From NCBI GenBank assembly GCA_963573315.1, contig OY752145.1:744001-808000 (forward strand): DNA of 64,000 nucleotides. The letters run 5' to 3'. A program made the position numbers and the translations under genes. Source of the DNA: Entomortierella parvispora (Eukaryota > Mortierellomycota > Mortierellomycetes > Mortierellales > Mortierellaceae). Under the pieces are notes generated by a model that ran no database searches, was not told where the DNA came from, and saw nothing but the letters and a program-made list of their open reading frames with translations. Below are positions 13,501-25,059 of this stretch, one piece after another (positions within the stretch are counted from its first letter, which is position 1; each line of letters begins with the position of its first letter).

Positions 13501-16500
13501 CCCATGCTCTTGGTGGCGTTTACCAGAGGACCCTCCGACTATCAAGCAGTCATTGACCATGCCATGATTTCAGAAATCCACTCCAAGATCTGGCAGCCCT
13601 TGCTGAATGACAATCCTGACGACAATCAATACTCGGACGATGCCCTGAAGATTGAACTGCTGCAAATGACTTCATTGATTTTGCAGTTTGCCTCGGATTT
13701 GATTGCGGATGCTCGGAAGGACATTATTATCTTCGGATGGAACTACCTCAAGATTGACGATATTACTGGAAAGCAGGCAGCTTATGTCCTGATTGCCCGT
13801 TTTATTGCCGCATACGACACCCCAAGCAAGATTATCATTCAGATCTACGTTGCCTTGCTTCGTGCCCACCAGTCTGAGGCTAGAGCACTGGTGAAGCAGG
13901 CTCTGGACATTGTTGCGCCGGTTTTGCCCAAGCGGATTGTCATGACTGCAGATTCCCCCAAGAACCCAACGTGGGCTCGCTGGACTCAGCGCGTCCTTGT
14001 TGAAGATGGTCATAGCGGCTCCCAACTAGTCAACGTATACCAGTTGCTTGTGCGTCACCCCGACCTGTTTTACGAGAGTCGTGAGCACTTCCTTCCACAA
14101 ATCGTTACGACTTTGTCCAAGCTTGGATTGGTTCAAAATGCCGGTGTGGAGAGTAGAGCGCTGACCATCAACTTGGCAGAACTAATTCTCAAGTGGGAGC
14201 GTCGTAGGATCTCAGAGTCAAAGTCTGCGATGGATGTGGACACGCCTGCGAACGGAGAGGCCTCGACAACGGTCTCGGTCCCCGGCGCCAGTGAATCATA
14301 CACGCCCAATCTAGGACTTCGCGAAAATGTCTTGAGCTTTCTTGTTCGGTTTGCCTGTGCGTTCCCCGAACCCCTGCAAAAGAAGGGTTTGCCTTACCGA
14401 GCTGTCGAGCTATTGAAAGAGTTTTTGGGTGCAGAGTTCTGGCCAGAGGTCAATATTAAGCTGCAGTTCTTTGAGAGAACGTTGTTGCCCCCAGAGCTCA
14501 CTGATATGAACCTGGTGGTGACCTGCAATTCTCTTGAGGTTCTCTTGGTCCTTTTGGAGAACAAGCCTGGACCATGGTTTTTGACAAACATTTCTCAGCT
14601 GTACCGCTTACTGGAAAAGTGTTTGTTGTCAGAAAACCCCCGCATTGTCAACAATCTGCAGCCCATTATGGACCTGATCTACAAGCACATCTCTGGATCG
14701 ACCACGACCTCAGTCCCATTGTCTGCCGACGTGACCTCGTTTATTGCTTCTGTCGATGCCATTATCCAAGACGGATTGCAGAACTTGACCAATCTGTTCT
14801 CTGTCCTCACACTGATCCAGTCGTCTTGCCAGTATCGTCAGGATGCAATCGACGCCCTTGTGCCTGGAATGATGAAAGTCATTAGTAAGCTTGCCAAGGA
14901 CCATGTTTCTCCAACTCAGGCGACACAAGGACAGCCTTCTGGTCCGGACTCGCCTAGCAACTTGCTCATCATGGCGTTGCGTCTCATCAAATTGCGGATA
15001 TCTCATCTCGGAGATCAACGCCGCTGGTACCTCACCTCTTTGATTCAGCTCATTGAGAAGTCGACGGATGTGGATCTATCCAGAGCCATTTTGGACATGG
15101 CTACGGAGTGGGTCACAGGCAAGACTGAGACTTTCCCTACAATCAAGGAGAAGGCCAGCTTGATGGTCAAGATGATGTGCTTGGAGACCCGAGGCGACAA
15201 GAAACTCGTCGAGGACTTTTTGGACCTGGTCGTGACTATTTATAACGACCCTAGCTTTGCTCGATCTGAACTGACCGTGCGCCTCGAGCAGGCCTTCTTG
15301 ATGGGCACCAGAAGCGACAACCCTAAGATCCGGAACCAGTTTGCAGAGATCTTTGATCGCAGCATTGGTCGCTCTCTCTACACTCGACTGACCTATGTCA
15401 TCGGAGGACAATCCTGGGAGTATCTTGGAGGACAATGCTGGCTGCAACAAGCGCTGGATATTCTTTTTGGGGTAGTGATCAAGCCAAGGACACTCCCTCT
15501 CTCATCGGATGGACTTCAGACCAAACCGATCCAGCGCGTTGGGACTGCCTTTGCCGAAAAGAAAGAAGAAGCATCTGCTACCCCTACGCCGGAATTTGCT
15601 GAGTTTCTTACAAAGCATCGCCAATTCTTGGCGCAAATTAACCAGCTTAGCACCAGCGACGTGATTCAACCATTGAAGCAACTGCAACACCTGGATGTGA
15701 ATGTCACCCACCGCCTTTGGACCGACTTGTTCCCACTGTACTGGTCGGCGACATCAGTGAAGGAGAAACAGGAGCTCACCAGGATCCTTATTCCACTCTT
15801 GGCCAAGGAGTATCACAACAAGCAGATGGATTCTCGTCCCAACGTGATCCAGGCTCTCCTGGAGGGTATTTCTCGGTGCTCACCATCCATTAGATTGCCA
15901 CCTCATCTCGTCAAGTATCTCGGCAAGCGATTCTGCGCGTGGCATATTGCCACCAACTTGCTTCAGAATTCAATTCCCGATATCAAGCCAAACGACTCTG
16001 GCGTCATCAAGGACGAGGAAAAGCTTCGCAATAGTACTCTCGATGCGCTTCAGGAATTGTATGTCGCTTTGGGCGAGGAGGATATGTTCTATGGCCATTG
16101 GAGACGCCGCTGCTTGTTCTCGGAGACGAACTCCGCCATCTCTTATGAACAAAATGGCATGTGGCAGCAGGCTCAAATCATGTACGAAGGGGCTGTGAAC
16201 AAGGCACGTACAGGTGTTCTTCAGTTCACTGACTCGGAATACTCTCTCTGGGAGGACCACTGGATCACTTGCACTCAAAAGCTTCAGAGCTGGGATATCT
16301 TGAGTGAACTCGCCAAGCACGAAAACAACACCGAGCTGTTGCTCGAATCCAATTGGAGATTGTCTGACTGGACCGCGGAGCGTGAGATGATGGAGCAGCT
16401 CGTGTACTCTATCTCTGAGGCACCCACCCCTCGCCGAAAGGTGTTCGAAGCTTTCCTGGCCCTTATCAAAGCCAATCAGCCTCATACTCAGGCCACGGAG

Positions 16501-19500
16501 GCTACCCCATCCGAATTCACAAAGCTCTGTGATGAGGGTGTTCAGCTTTCGCTCTGGCGATGGCACACACTGCCAGAGATTGTCTCGCAGACGCATGTGC
16601 CATTGTTGCAGGTATTCCAGCAGTTTGCCGAGCTCACCGAAGCCAATTTGATCTACCAGAGTTTGGCCAACACGACGGCGCAGAATCTCGAGCACGAATC
16701 TGGAGAGTTGAAGCGCACACTGTTGACCTGGCGGGAACGTCTTCCCAACACGTGGGATGACATCAATGTTTGGAGCGACTTGGTAGCGTGGCGCCAGCAC
16801 ATCTTCTCTGCAATCAACAAGACGTACCTGCCGCTTATTCATCAGCTGCCTTCTGTCACACCTGGGGCTGGCAGTTCCAACTCAAATTCGTTCGCATACA
16901 GGGGATACCATGAGACGGCCTGGATCATCAACAGATTTGCTCATGTGGCACGTAAACACCAGTTGTCTGAGGTATGCATCAACCAGCTCACCAAGATCTA
17001 TACTCTTCCCAACATTGAGATCCAGGAGGCTTTCTTGAAGTTGCGTGAGCAGGCCAAGTGCCACTTCCAGAACGAAGCCGAATTGACAACAGGTCTAGAG
17101 GTCATCAACAACACCAACCTGATGTACTTCAGTCCTAGTCAGAAGGCAGAGTTCTTTACGATGAAGGGCATGTTCCTTGCCAAGCTTTCTTTGCATGATG
17201 AGGCCAACATGGCCTTTGTGAATGCTGTCCAGATTGACCTTGCTCTGGCAAAAGCGTGGGCTGCTTGGGGTAACTACAATGACCAGCAATTCAAGGAAAA
17301 ACCCAAGGAGATCACGCTGGCTAGTCATGCCGTCAGTTGTTACCTCCAAGCTGCAGGTATCTACAAGAATGCAAAGTCCAGAAAGTACTTAGTTAGGATT
17401 CAGTGGCTGATGACCCAGGACGACAGCCAGGGCACTGTATACAGGGCGTTCGAGGCGTTCAAGGGTGATGTTCCAGTCTGGTACTGGATCACATTCATCC
17501 CTCAGCTGCTGTCATCGCTCACTCATTTGAAGGAGGCTAAGCATGCTCGTCATATCCTGCTCAAGATTGCCAAACAGTACCCTCAGGCCTTGCACTTTTC
17601 ACTCCGAACCCTGAAGGAAGAGTACACGTCTATGAGAAAGGGTCAGCAGCAGCAACAGGCGCAACAGCAACAAGCCCAACAGCAACAGCAGCAGGGCCAG
17701 CAGCCGTCCACCCCGGTCCAAACCACCACACCTACGACGGCCCAGCCTGTTACGACTCCAAGTGCCAGTGCCGCTACTCCCGCTACGCCGACGACGCCTG
17801 CCGCCGCCACCTCCGCTCCAGCATCTACCCCTGCGTCTTCAGGCGATACGCCAACAACACAGGCTGTCACAGCTGCCTCATCTACTCCGATCATCACTCC
17901 CGCCACTGTTGGGGAGTCCAGTCCGTCTGCTTCAACCACCCCTGCAGCAGCGACCGTTCCTCAGTCGCCAAAGCCCGGAACGCCAAATTCGAACTCTGGC
18001 CAACAGCAGCAAGCACAACAGCAGACTCAACAGCAGCAGCAGCAGCAGCAAGCTTTGCAACAGGCACAGGCTCAGCAACAAGCCCATATTCAGCAGCAGC
18101 AGCAGCAGCAGCAGGCCCAGCAACTGATCATCCAGGCTCAGGCACAGGTGCAGGCTACGGCGCAGCATTTGACGCAGGCGCAGCAGCAGTTTCAATTGCA
18201 TACCCAAGCCCTAAGCCAGGCCCAGGCTACTCTGCAGGCCATCCAGCAACAGAGCTTGCACCAGGCTCAGACTCCAGTCCAGGCGCAACAGCAAGCGCAA
18301 GCCCACAGCCAAGTGCAGGCCCACGCTCAAAACCACTCCCAAGCGCAAAATAATCTCCAGGTTCAGGTACAAGCTCATGCACAAGCCCAGGGGCGACTTC
18401 AACAGCTCACCACCCAGTTCCCGGCTGCAGCCCTCAATACCCCAGGAGTATCTCCGATTCGCAAGCCTTGGGAGCATGTGGACGATATTATGAATATTCT
18501 TAAGACTGCCTTCCCTCTCTTAGCCCTATCGATGGAGTCCATGGTCGATCAGATTCAGCAGAGACTCAAGCCCTCGCCTGAAGAGGACATGTACCGTCTT
18601 ATTGTTGCTCTCTTAACGGACAGCTTCCAGGTTGGTTTTATCACATGAAGATATTCAGAGATGACATGGTATGGATTATTTTCTAATCTATTATGTTCAT
18701 TGGAAACCCTTCTCTTCTATAGCAACTCTTCCAGCGATTGATTCTCAATAATGAAAGTGAGCAACTGTCGGCGGTGACGGAGGCAAACTTGGCAAGATTC
18801 TCTGAGAACCTGTTCCAGCCCCAAGTAAAGGCCGCGTTCGTGCACGATTTCATTGCCAACAAGCCGACTTTGAGCCAATTTGTGACACGTCTGCAGCAGT
18901 GGCGAGACAAATTCGAGGATATTTTGGACAGCAAGCCTCGGCGACAGCAACTTGAGAACTGGAGTCATTATTTGGCCGAATTCCAGCACCAGAAGTTTGA
19001 TGATGTGGAGGTGCCTGGTCAATACCTGCTGTTGAAAGACAACAGCAATGATTTTGTACGCATCGACAGGTTCGAGTCCGAGGTCGAACTGTTGAGGGGA
19101 CCAATGAATTGTACCCGTCGGTTGACGATCCGTGGACACGATGGAAGTATCCATCCGTTCATTGTTCAACAGCCGGCCTCCAGGCAGGGTCGTCGCGAAG
19201 AGCGTGTGATGCAATTATTCAGGATCTTGAACGGGTATGGAGCTGCTGCCTCTATTGTCTCTTTTTTTATTCAGTCTGTACCATAATCTTTGTTGTCGCT
19301 GAGCAGTAGTTCTCTTTGCCCATTGTAGAATTCTGGAACGCAAGAAGGAGACTCGCAAGCGCAATTTGTTCTTCCACTTGCCTTTGATTATCCCTCTGGC
19401 ACCTCAAATCCGCATCCTGCAGGACGATCCATCGTATGCCTCGTTGCACAGTATCTTTGAGGAACACTGCAACATGATTGGCATCCACAAGGACGACCCC

Positions 19501-20241
19501 ATCATGTACTACACCGCAAAGGTCAAGGCTGGACTCGACATTAAGAAGCAGGCCGACATGTTGAACCTGAAGATGGAGATTGCGGACGAGATTGCCTCCA
19601 AGATGATTCCCGAGACGATTCTTACAGACTTCATGACCCGGAATATGAAGTCGTATACAGATCTGTGGATGATCCGTAAACAGTTCACGGCGCAGATGGC
19701 CTCGGTCACGTTCTTGACTTATATTATGAGCATTGGCCACCGGTTCCCTACAAAGTGGTTCATCTCGTTGCAGACAGGAAATGTCTGGACCTCAGACATG
19801 CTCCCAGTCTTCTCGCCCCAGACGACAACGTTCTCCAACTCTGAGCCCGTTCCATTCCGGTTCACGCCTAACATTCAGCACTTTATCACGCCAACAGGGG
19901 TCGAGGGAGTCTTTACCTCAGCGTTGATGTCGATCGCCTGCTGTCTCTCAGAGCCCGAGTTTGAGTTTGACCAGTACCTGGGTATCTTTATCCGGGACGA
20001 ACTCGTGTCGTGGTTCACGGCGGGTATGAAGCCCTTGAACGAACAAAACTTGGGTGAACGTGTCACGTCCACGGTCGAACAGGTTTTGAAGCGCACGTCG
20101 ATCTTGTCGTGCAAGGCCGAGCGTGAGAAGGGAAGGGGCACCAACATGCCAGCGAACCAGACCATCTTGGATCTGATTTCTCAAGCGTCCAATCCACTCA
20201 AGTACGCTCAGATGGATTGCACCTGGCTGCAGTGGTTGTAA
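7600..20241 (+). CDS. TRA1: TRA1/TRRAP, PIKK-family pseudokinase scaffold of SAGA and NuA4
   Basis: Eleven exons: 7600-7663, 7761-7918, 7994-8281, 8355-8558, 8629-8763, 8845-8973, 9062-9386, 9475-9681, 9776-18630, 18723-19234, 19329-20241. Together they encode about 3929 residues, the size of yeast Tra1. The chain is mostly HEAT/TPR-like helical repeats, then a FAT region (about 2300-3100), a PI3K-like domain and a short FATC ending in TWLQWL. The kinase-like domain retains the fold (for example [18 protein letters not shown]) but where active kinases have the GDRHPxN loop it reads [10 protein letters not shown], and no DFG follows. This fits a pseudokinase that docks transcriptional activators onto histone acetyltransferase complexes in the nucleus. 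A Gln/Ala/Thr/Pro-rich insertion of about 260 residues sits between FAT and kinase regions. Intron-dense 5' end, nearly intron-free body. Confidence 0.95.
17641..18420 (+). repeat. Gln-rich low-complexity tract coded within TRA1
   Basis: In-frame CAG/CAA-rich DNA encodes two Gln/Ala-rich blocks (about 17641-17700 and 18001-18420) around a Thr/Pro/Ala/Ser segment (17700-17990). Mixed CAA and CAG codons indicate a protein-level bias rather than a pure trinucleotide expansion, though runs such as eight consecutive CAG-type codons exist near 18030 and 18090. Confidence 0.9.
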
Positions 20242-21905
20242 ATCAAACGGAGAAGAAAGTAAATGAAGGGAGAGTAGGGTAGTTAAGGAAAGAAAAATAA
20301 ATTGTACGAGTAAATAATGAAATGCAATAGCGGGTTTGTTGCAATGGGCTGTTTGTTATTGGTCAATCGGACTGGATGTTGTTTGTCACAGATCCACCAT
20401 TTTGTAGAGATGAAAACAGATCGAACGAGATGCCCAGGATCACGGAAGAAAGAGGGTGGGCGGCGCGATAAGGTGGGTTATCACAAAGGTAGGTGTCTAG
20501 TGTCAAAGAGGAAGACCTCAGTGAAGATATTGTACTACTGTGAAGGTGGAGATGGCTTTCTCATGCTTCAAATCGCGAGTGTGAAAGAGAAAAGCCTAGA
20601 CCGCGATCAAACGCGTTGATTTAAGGGGTACTCTGCAAACTACGGCTGAGGATAGCTTGTCTGTGGGCGAAGTGTGCGTGCTCTCACTTGTTTGTTGCCT
20701 TTGCCCTGCTGATTCTCTCTATCTGTCTCTCTCTCTATCTCTCTGTCTCTCTCTCTCTCTCTCTCGCCCTTACCTTGGCTGACTGATGTGGGTCCCCACG
20801 CCCAATTATTTGCCGCCCTTCGCCAATTTTATTTTTGATGGGGCTTGGCGTCTCGACTGAAAAGCTTCTGTCCGAGAAGCGAGCTTTTTTGTCCGAGAAG
20901 CGAGAAGTAATGGACAACAGGGCGAGGATCAGGACCTCTTATCGCGCAGCACCCAGAATCCTGGGGGCCAGGCTCCCTTTTGTGTTCCTTGAAATCTTGG
21001 ACAGAACGTGTCTTCGAAACATCCGATCGCAGAGCCTAGGACGTCAGTCGACCTTGTATATGTGGTGTGCGTGTGTTCCCAACGGTTGAATATGCCACCG
21101 GCAGCAAAAAAAAAAAATCGGGAAGTTTACCAGAGCTAGTGCAACATGAAAACGTAAACGGAGTCAGCAAGGCAAAGAAGAAAGTAAAATAAAATAGTCT
21201 AAAAAAGAAAAGAGCTCCACATTCTGCTTCTTGTCCAGTAAGACAGCAGGAAGCTGCAGCAAACAAACATATCTGAAAGAGTCGGAAGTAAGGAAAGACA
21301 GAGAGCCATTGTGCAACAGAGGAGCCTCGCCCAATTCCTTAATTGCGAGCAAAGGAAAGAAAAACACGCATGCGGGGACCATTCCGAGAGCACTCACTTT
21401 CTGCCCTGTGTGCCACGACAGTTGTGTGTCCCCCCCCCCCCCCAACTCTCCGTCCTCGTTTTCCTCTTCCTCTTGCTGCTGCTGACCGTCAGCCCGTCCG
21501 TCTGTCTGTTCATCGCTCTCGCCCCCAATTGCACGTCTTCCTGCCACATGCCTCTCTCCTTTGTTCGTTCTCTCTTGGCTCTCGCCCCCTGTCCCCTCGC
21601 TCTCGCCTGGCCTCATATCCCCCAACGGACCAAGGTGGTCTGTTCTCACTCTTTGTTCTCGCTCTGTCCTCCTTCCTCATTGACCCTCCATTCTTGGTCG
21701 TCATCACCTCCCTTTCATTCATTCTCTCATCCATCTCGAGATTCACGCGCACGTTCCCTTGGAACAACAAAAAGAAAAAGAAAACAGAACGCGTTTTATT
21801 GGTTCGCTGTAGAGAGTCTCTCCTCTACCGTCTCTTCCCCACTTCTTTCCCTTCTCTTTCCTCCCTCTGCCTCTCCACTCTATTACATCATTCAAACAAG
21901 AAAAG
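20242..21905. other. 1.66-kb intergenic region with simple repeats
   Basis: No supported gene. It holds TRA1's 3' end (A/T-rich with AATAAA-like sequence near 20295), an imperfect CT microsatellite (20714-20765), a direct repeat of TGTCCGAGAAGCGAG in the 20869-20906 interval, a run of 14 C (21430-21443), and from about 21440 to 21900 a long C/T-rich tract leading to the next start codon. That tract is open in two frames but encodes only biased Ser/Leu/Pro sequence, so I read it as promoter and 5' leader of the monooxygenase gene. Confidence 0.6.
20714..20765. repeat. CT-rich microsatellite
   Basis: Imperfect (CT)n tract with interspersed ATCT and GTCT units, ending in about ten perfect CT units just before CGCCC. 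Confidence 0.9.
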
Positions 21906-24900
21906 ATGGCGCCTCCACAGTTCAAGGTTATCATCGCCGGAGGGGGTATTGCGGGCCTTTCCCTAGGGGTCATGTTGGAGCGAGCAGGGATCGACTATGT
22001 GATCCTGGAGGCTATGGATCAAATTCGACCATTGGGCGGAATCGTGTACTTGGGCCCACCCCTCATGAGAGTCATGGAGCAACTGGGCTTGCTCGAGGAC
22101 CTGATTCGGAACTCCAACTACTTGACAGGCGTCACCTTGTTGGATCATGAGCTCCGCAGGATATGTCGATTCAAAACAGACCATGCAAAGGAACGGTAAG
22201 TAGGACATCAGAGTGGACTAAAAGGGGCTACACTGTCGGTCTGTTAGGATGCCGGGGGAAGACAAGAAGTGTGTGAGGGGGTTGAACCATGGAGGTGGAA
22301 AAAAAAACCACCTGCCCAAAGTTAACGCAGAGTTTCTTTTTTGCGATTTACGATTGCACCACATCCCTTCATTACAGGTACGGATACAGCGCACTGACGA
22401 TCGTAAGGCCAAAACTCTATGATATCCTCCTCTCCCGGATTCCAGCCTACAAGATCCTGTTTGGAAAACTGGTTGTCAGCTCGGACCTGAGTGCAACCAT
22501 CCTGAACAACGACAGTCTATTGGAACTGAGTTACAAGAACAGCGGCAAGGAAAGTGATCAAAGCAACAGAAGCATCATTGTGCGATGTGAAGACGGGTCA
22601 TCGTACACAGGTGACATCTTGGTGGGAGCCGATGGTGGTTCTTCCCCCATTCGGGAAAACATGTATCGCGAGATTCGAAAGGCTGCAGCCGCTGCCAAGG
22701 CCTCGTCCGGTCGATCGTCCTCAGCTGCGAAGGAAGCGACCCTTCATCCTTCAGACTATGCCCACTCCAGGGTCGATCAACAATGTGTAACTGGAATCAC
22801 AGAGCCAATGGCCACGGCCGCATATCCCGTCCTACGTTCAAAGAACTGTGAGCTAATGTTGGTCATGCCCAAAGACGCCAATTGCGCGGTAAGTGGAAGG
22901 GGTCAAAAAAAAAAGACAAAACAAAAAAAACAGAGAGCCAACAAGAAGGACACGCTGATACACTTTGTTTGTATCCCCCTTCATGTTGTGTTGGCTCACG
23001 TATTTTGTATTCATTTGTGAGTATCTTTTTGTTAACCTGTCTTTTGTATTGTCGTTTATTCTTTTTTTTTTTTTTTCATATGGACAGATTTGGTTCGTTC
23101 CCATGGCCGAGAATCGATTCGGATGGGGTGTAACAACCTCAGTCGTTCCTTCCAGCTCCCGAGCATGCCGTCATCCAGTCGAAAGCTCTGGAGAGAGTAC
23201 GGGCAGAGCCAGTCTAGAATCTCGATTCGAAGGGGCGGGCGGAACGGGAGCCGGCGCTGGAGCTGTCTCAGGAGCTCGAGCTTTTAGAGAGAATTACAGT
23301 TCAGTGGCGCCCATGGAATCTACGCCGATGTCATCCACTCTAACGATGTCGTCCAGCACTGCAGGGAAAGGGAGACCTTCTAGAGAAGACATGAAGGAGC
23401 GATACAAGGAGAGTCTGACTGTCTCTTCGCCAACAGGGCCAATACCACAAAGGACAGTCGCTTCAGGAACCACATCGACGTTCAAAGGCAAAGATAGGGA
23501 GTCAATCCGACTCAGTGGTGTTGTCGCTGATCGGACAGAGGGGGTACCAAAGTACGCGAATCTTTTACAGCCTGTCGAATCAGTCCTTCAGGAGCTGGCT
23601 GCTCTGGACGTAAACGAACAAAAACACCAACTGAGGCAATTACAGGAACTGGCCCTGGATCGGACGTGGGGTAATTTGGATCAGAATTTGACGATTGAGG
23701 AGTCCATTCAAGATCAAGCCAACCCCTTTGGAGGTACACTGAGAGATTTAGTGGACGCGACCTCAAAAAAGATGATCTCAGTTGTGGTCGTGGAGGAAAA
23801 ATGTTATCGGACGTGGTACCACGGACGTACCCTCTTGATTGGCGATGGTAAAAATACCGCGCTTTTGTTTTGTTTGCTAGGCCCGTGACCAGGTGAACAA
23901 ACCCACTTTCAGTCAACTCACCCGCGCTTTCAATCTTTCCCTATCACCACTAGCGTGCCACAAACTCCAGACATCTTCCAACCATGGCCCCACACAGGCG
24001 ATATTGGATTCGATCAACCTCGCCAATCTCTTGTCCAAACTGCAGACCAACACCTCGGGCACCATCAAGGAGCTCTTCCATACTCATTTTCAGCAACGTA
24101 GTCCAAATGTCAAAGATGCTATATGGGCATCGAGCAAACAAGACCAATTGCTCTTTAATCGAGTAAGTACATGTACCATAGATCCTATTTTTGTTTTTTT
24201 ATCTAGGGTTGATCTCTTGCCAAAGAAGTACTAACGAAAACTTGGTATATATATGTGGTACACTAGAAACTGACAGGGAGAATGATTCGCAAGTTGTCTT
24301 CTAGTAACTTTGCGGAAAAGATCATGGTTCGCATGCTCGACCGTATGTTTGCCGCTAGACCCACACTAGACTATTTACAGCCCGTGCCTGAACGATTCAC
24401 CTCCTTGGACGGACGTTCCTCTTCCTCTTCCTCCTCCATCAATGGTGGCGGAGTCGCTGGCGGAAAGAGATCCTTCGGTTTCTTGGGAAAGAAAAAGAAA
24501 GGAACAGAGCCTTACCACCGCCGCACAGGATCTGAGCTCTCCACATCGACGCCCGGTGGGTCGTTCCAAGGAGGGTTTTATGATAGCGACAACGAGATCG
24601 AGGATGACCGAGCTTCAGAACTAGACCTGGCCTCGGCCTATTCCATGTCGAGTTTTGCCATGCCTCCTCCCCCTCCTGTATTCCCGTCCTTTGCTACGAA
24701 TGGCAGTCAATATACAATGGTGCAAAATGGTCGCTCCATGGGACCGATCGAAGAATTTGGACAGAAACGACAACCAGCCACGGTGGAGATGGCAGCAACA
24801 GCTGGGACTGCCTCTGGGTCAACAGTGAGCAATGGCCAATGGCTGAGTGATGAAAGGGGCTCGCTCGACGCCATGGCCATTGGGGGTGACGACGATGACC

Positions 24901-24980
24901 TGTCGTATGAATTCAACAGAAAAAAATCTCCGTGGCATCTCTTCAAAGCGAGGGCCGGTCAAACTCAAGTCACCGTTTGA
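21906..24980 (+). CDS. FAD-dependent aromatic-type monooxygenase
   Basis: Five exons: 21906-22195, 22378-22888, 23088-23847, 23954-24162, 24267-24980; about 827 residues. Three flavin-binding signatures of class A flavoprotein monooxygenases are present: the Rossmann GGGIAGL near residue 11, the DG motif in GADGGSSPIREN (about residue 192), and the GD motif in GDACHK, created exactly at the exon 3/4 junction. The first exon ends in a CG|G Arg codon split by an intron. Such enzymes use NAD(P)H and O2 to hydroxylate aromatic or polyketide-type substrates; this substrate is unknown. Unusual features are a Ser/Gly-rich insertion of about 140 residues between DG and GD motifs (about 282-425) and a Ser/Gly-rich C-terminal extension. 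The usual family length is about 400-650. No secondary-metabolite cluster surrounds it. Confidence 0.85.
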
Positions 24981-25059
24981 AAAACCACATACATCATATA
25001 TTTTTAGAAATCAGTAAAATACTACTACTTTACAAGAAGGTACGAAAGGTCTCACTCAG

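Noticed and set aside
15970-16842. Minus-strand open frame of 290 codons inside TRA1
   Set aside because: It is antisense to the conserved FAT region; the peptide is a shadow of codon bias and has no recognisable family.
17643-18207. Antisense Val/Ala-, Cys- and Leu-rich frames over the Gln-rich tract
   Set aside because: They result from reading CAG/CAA repeats in reverse (GCT/CTG/TGC) and lack independent support.
21311-22150. Long plus-strand open frame of 279 codons overlapping the monooxygenase start
   Set aside because: Composition is biased Ser/Leu/Pro from a C/T tract, with no domain. The overlapping frame from 21906 has the unmistakable FAD-binding motif.
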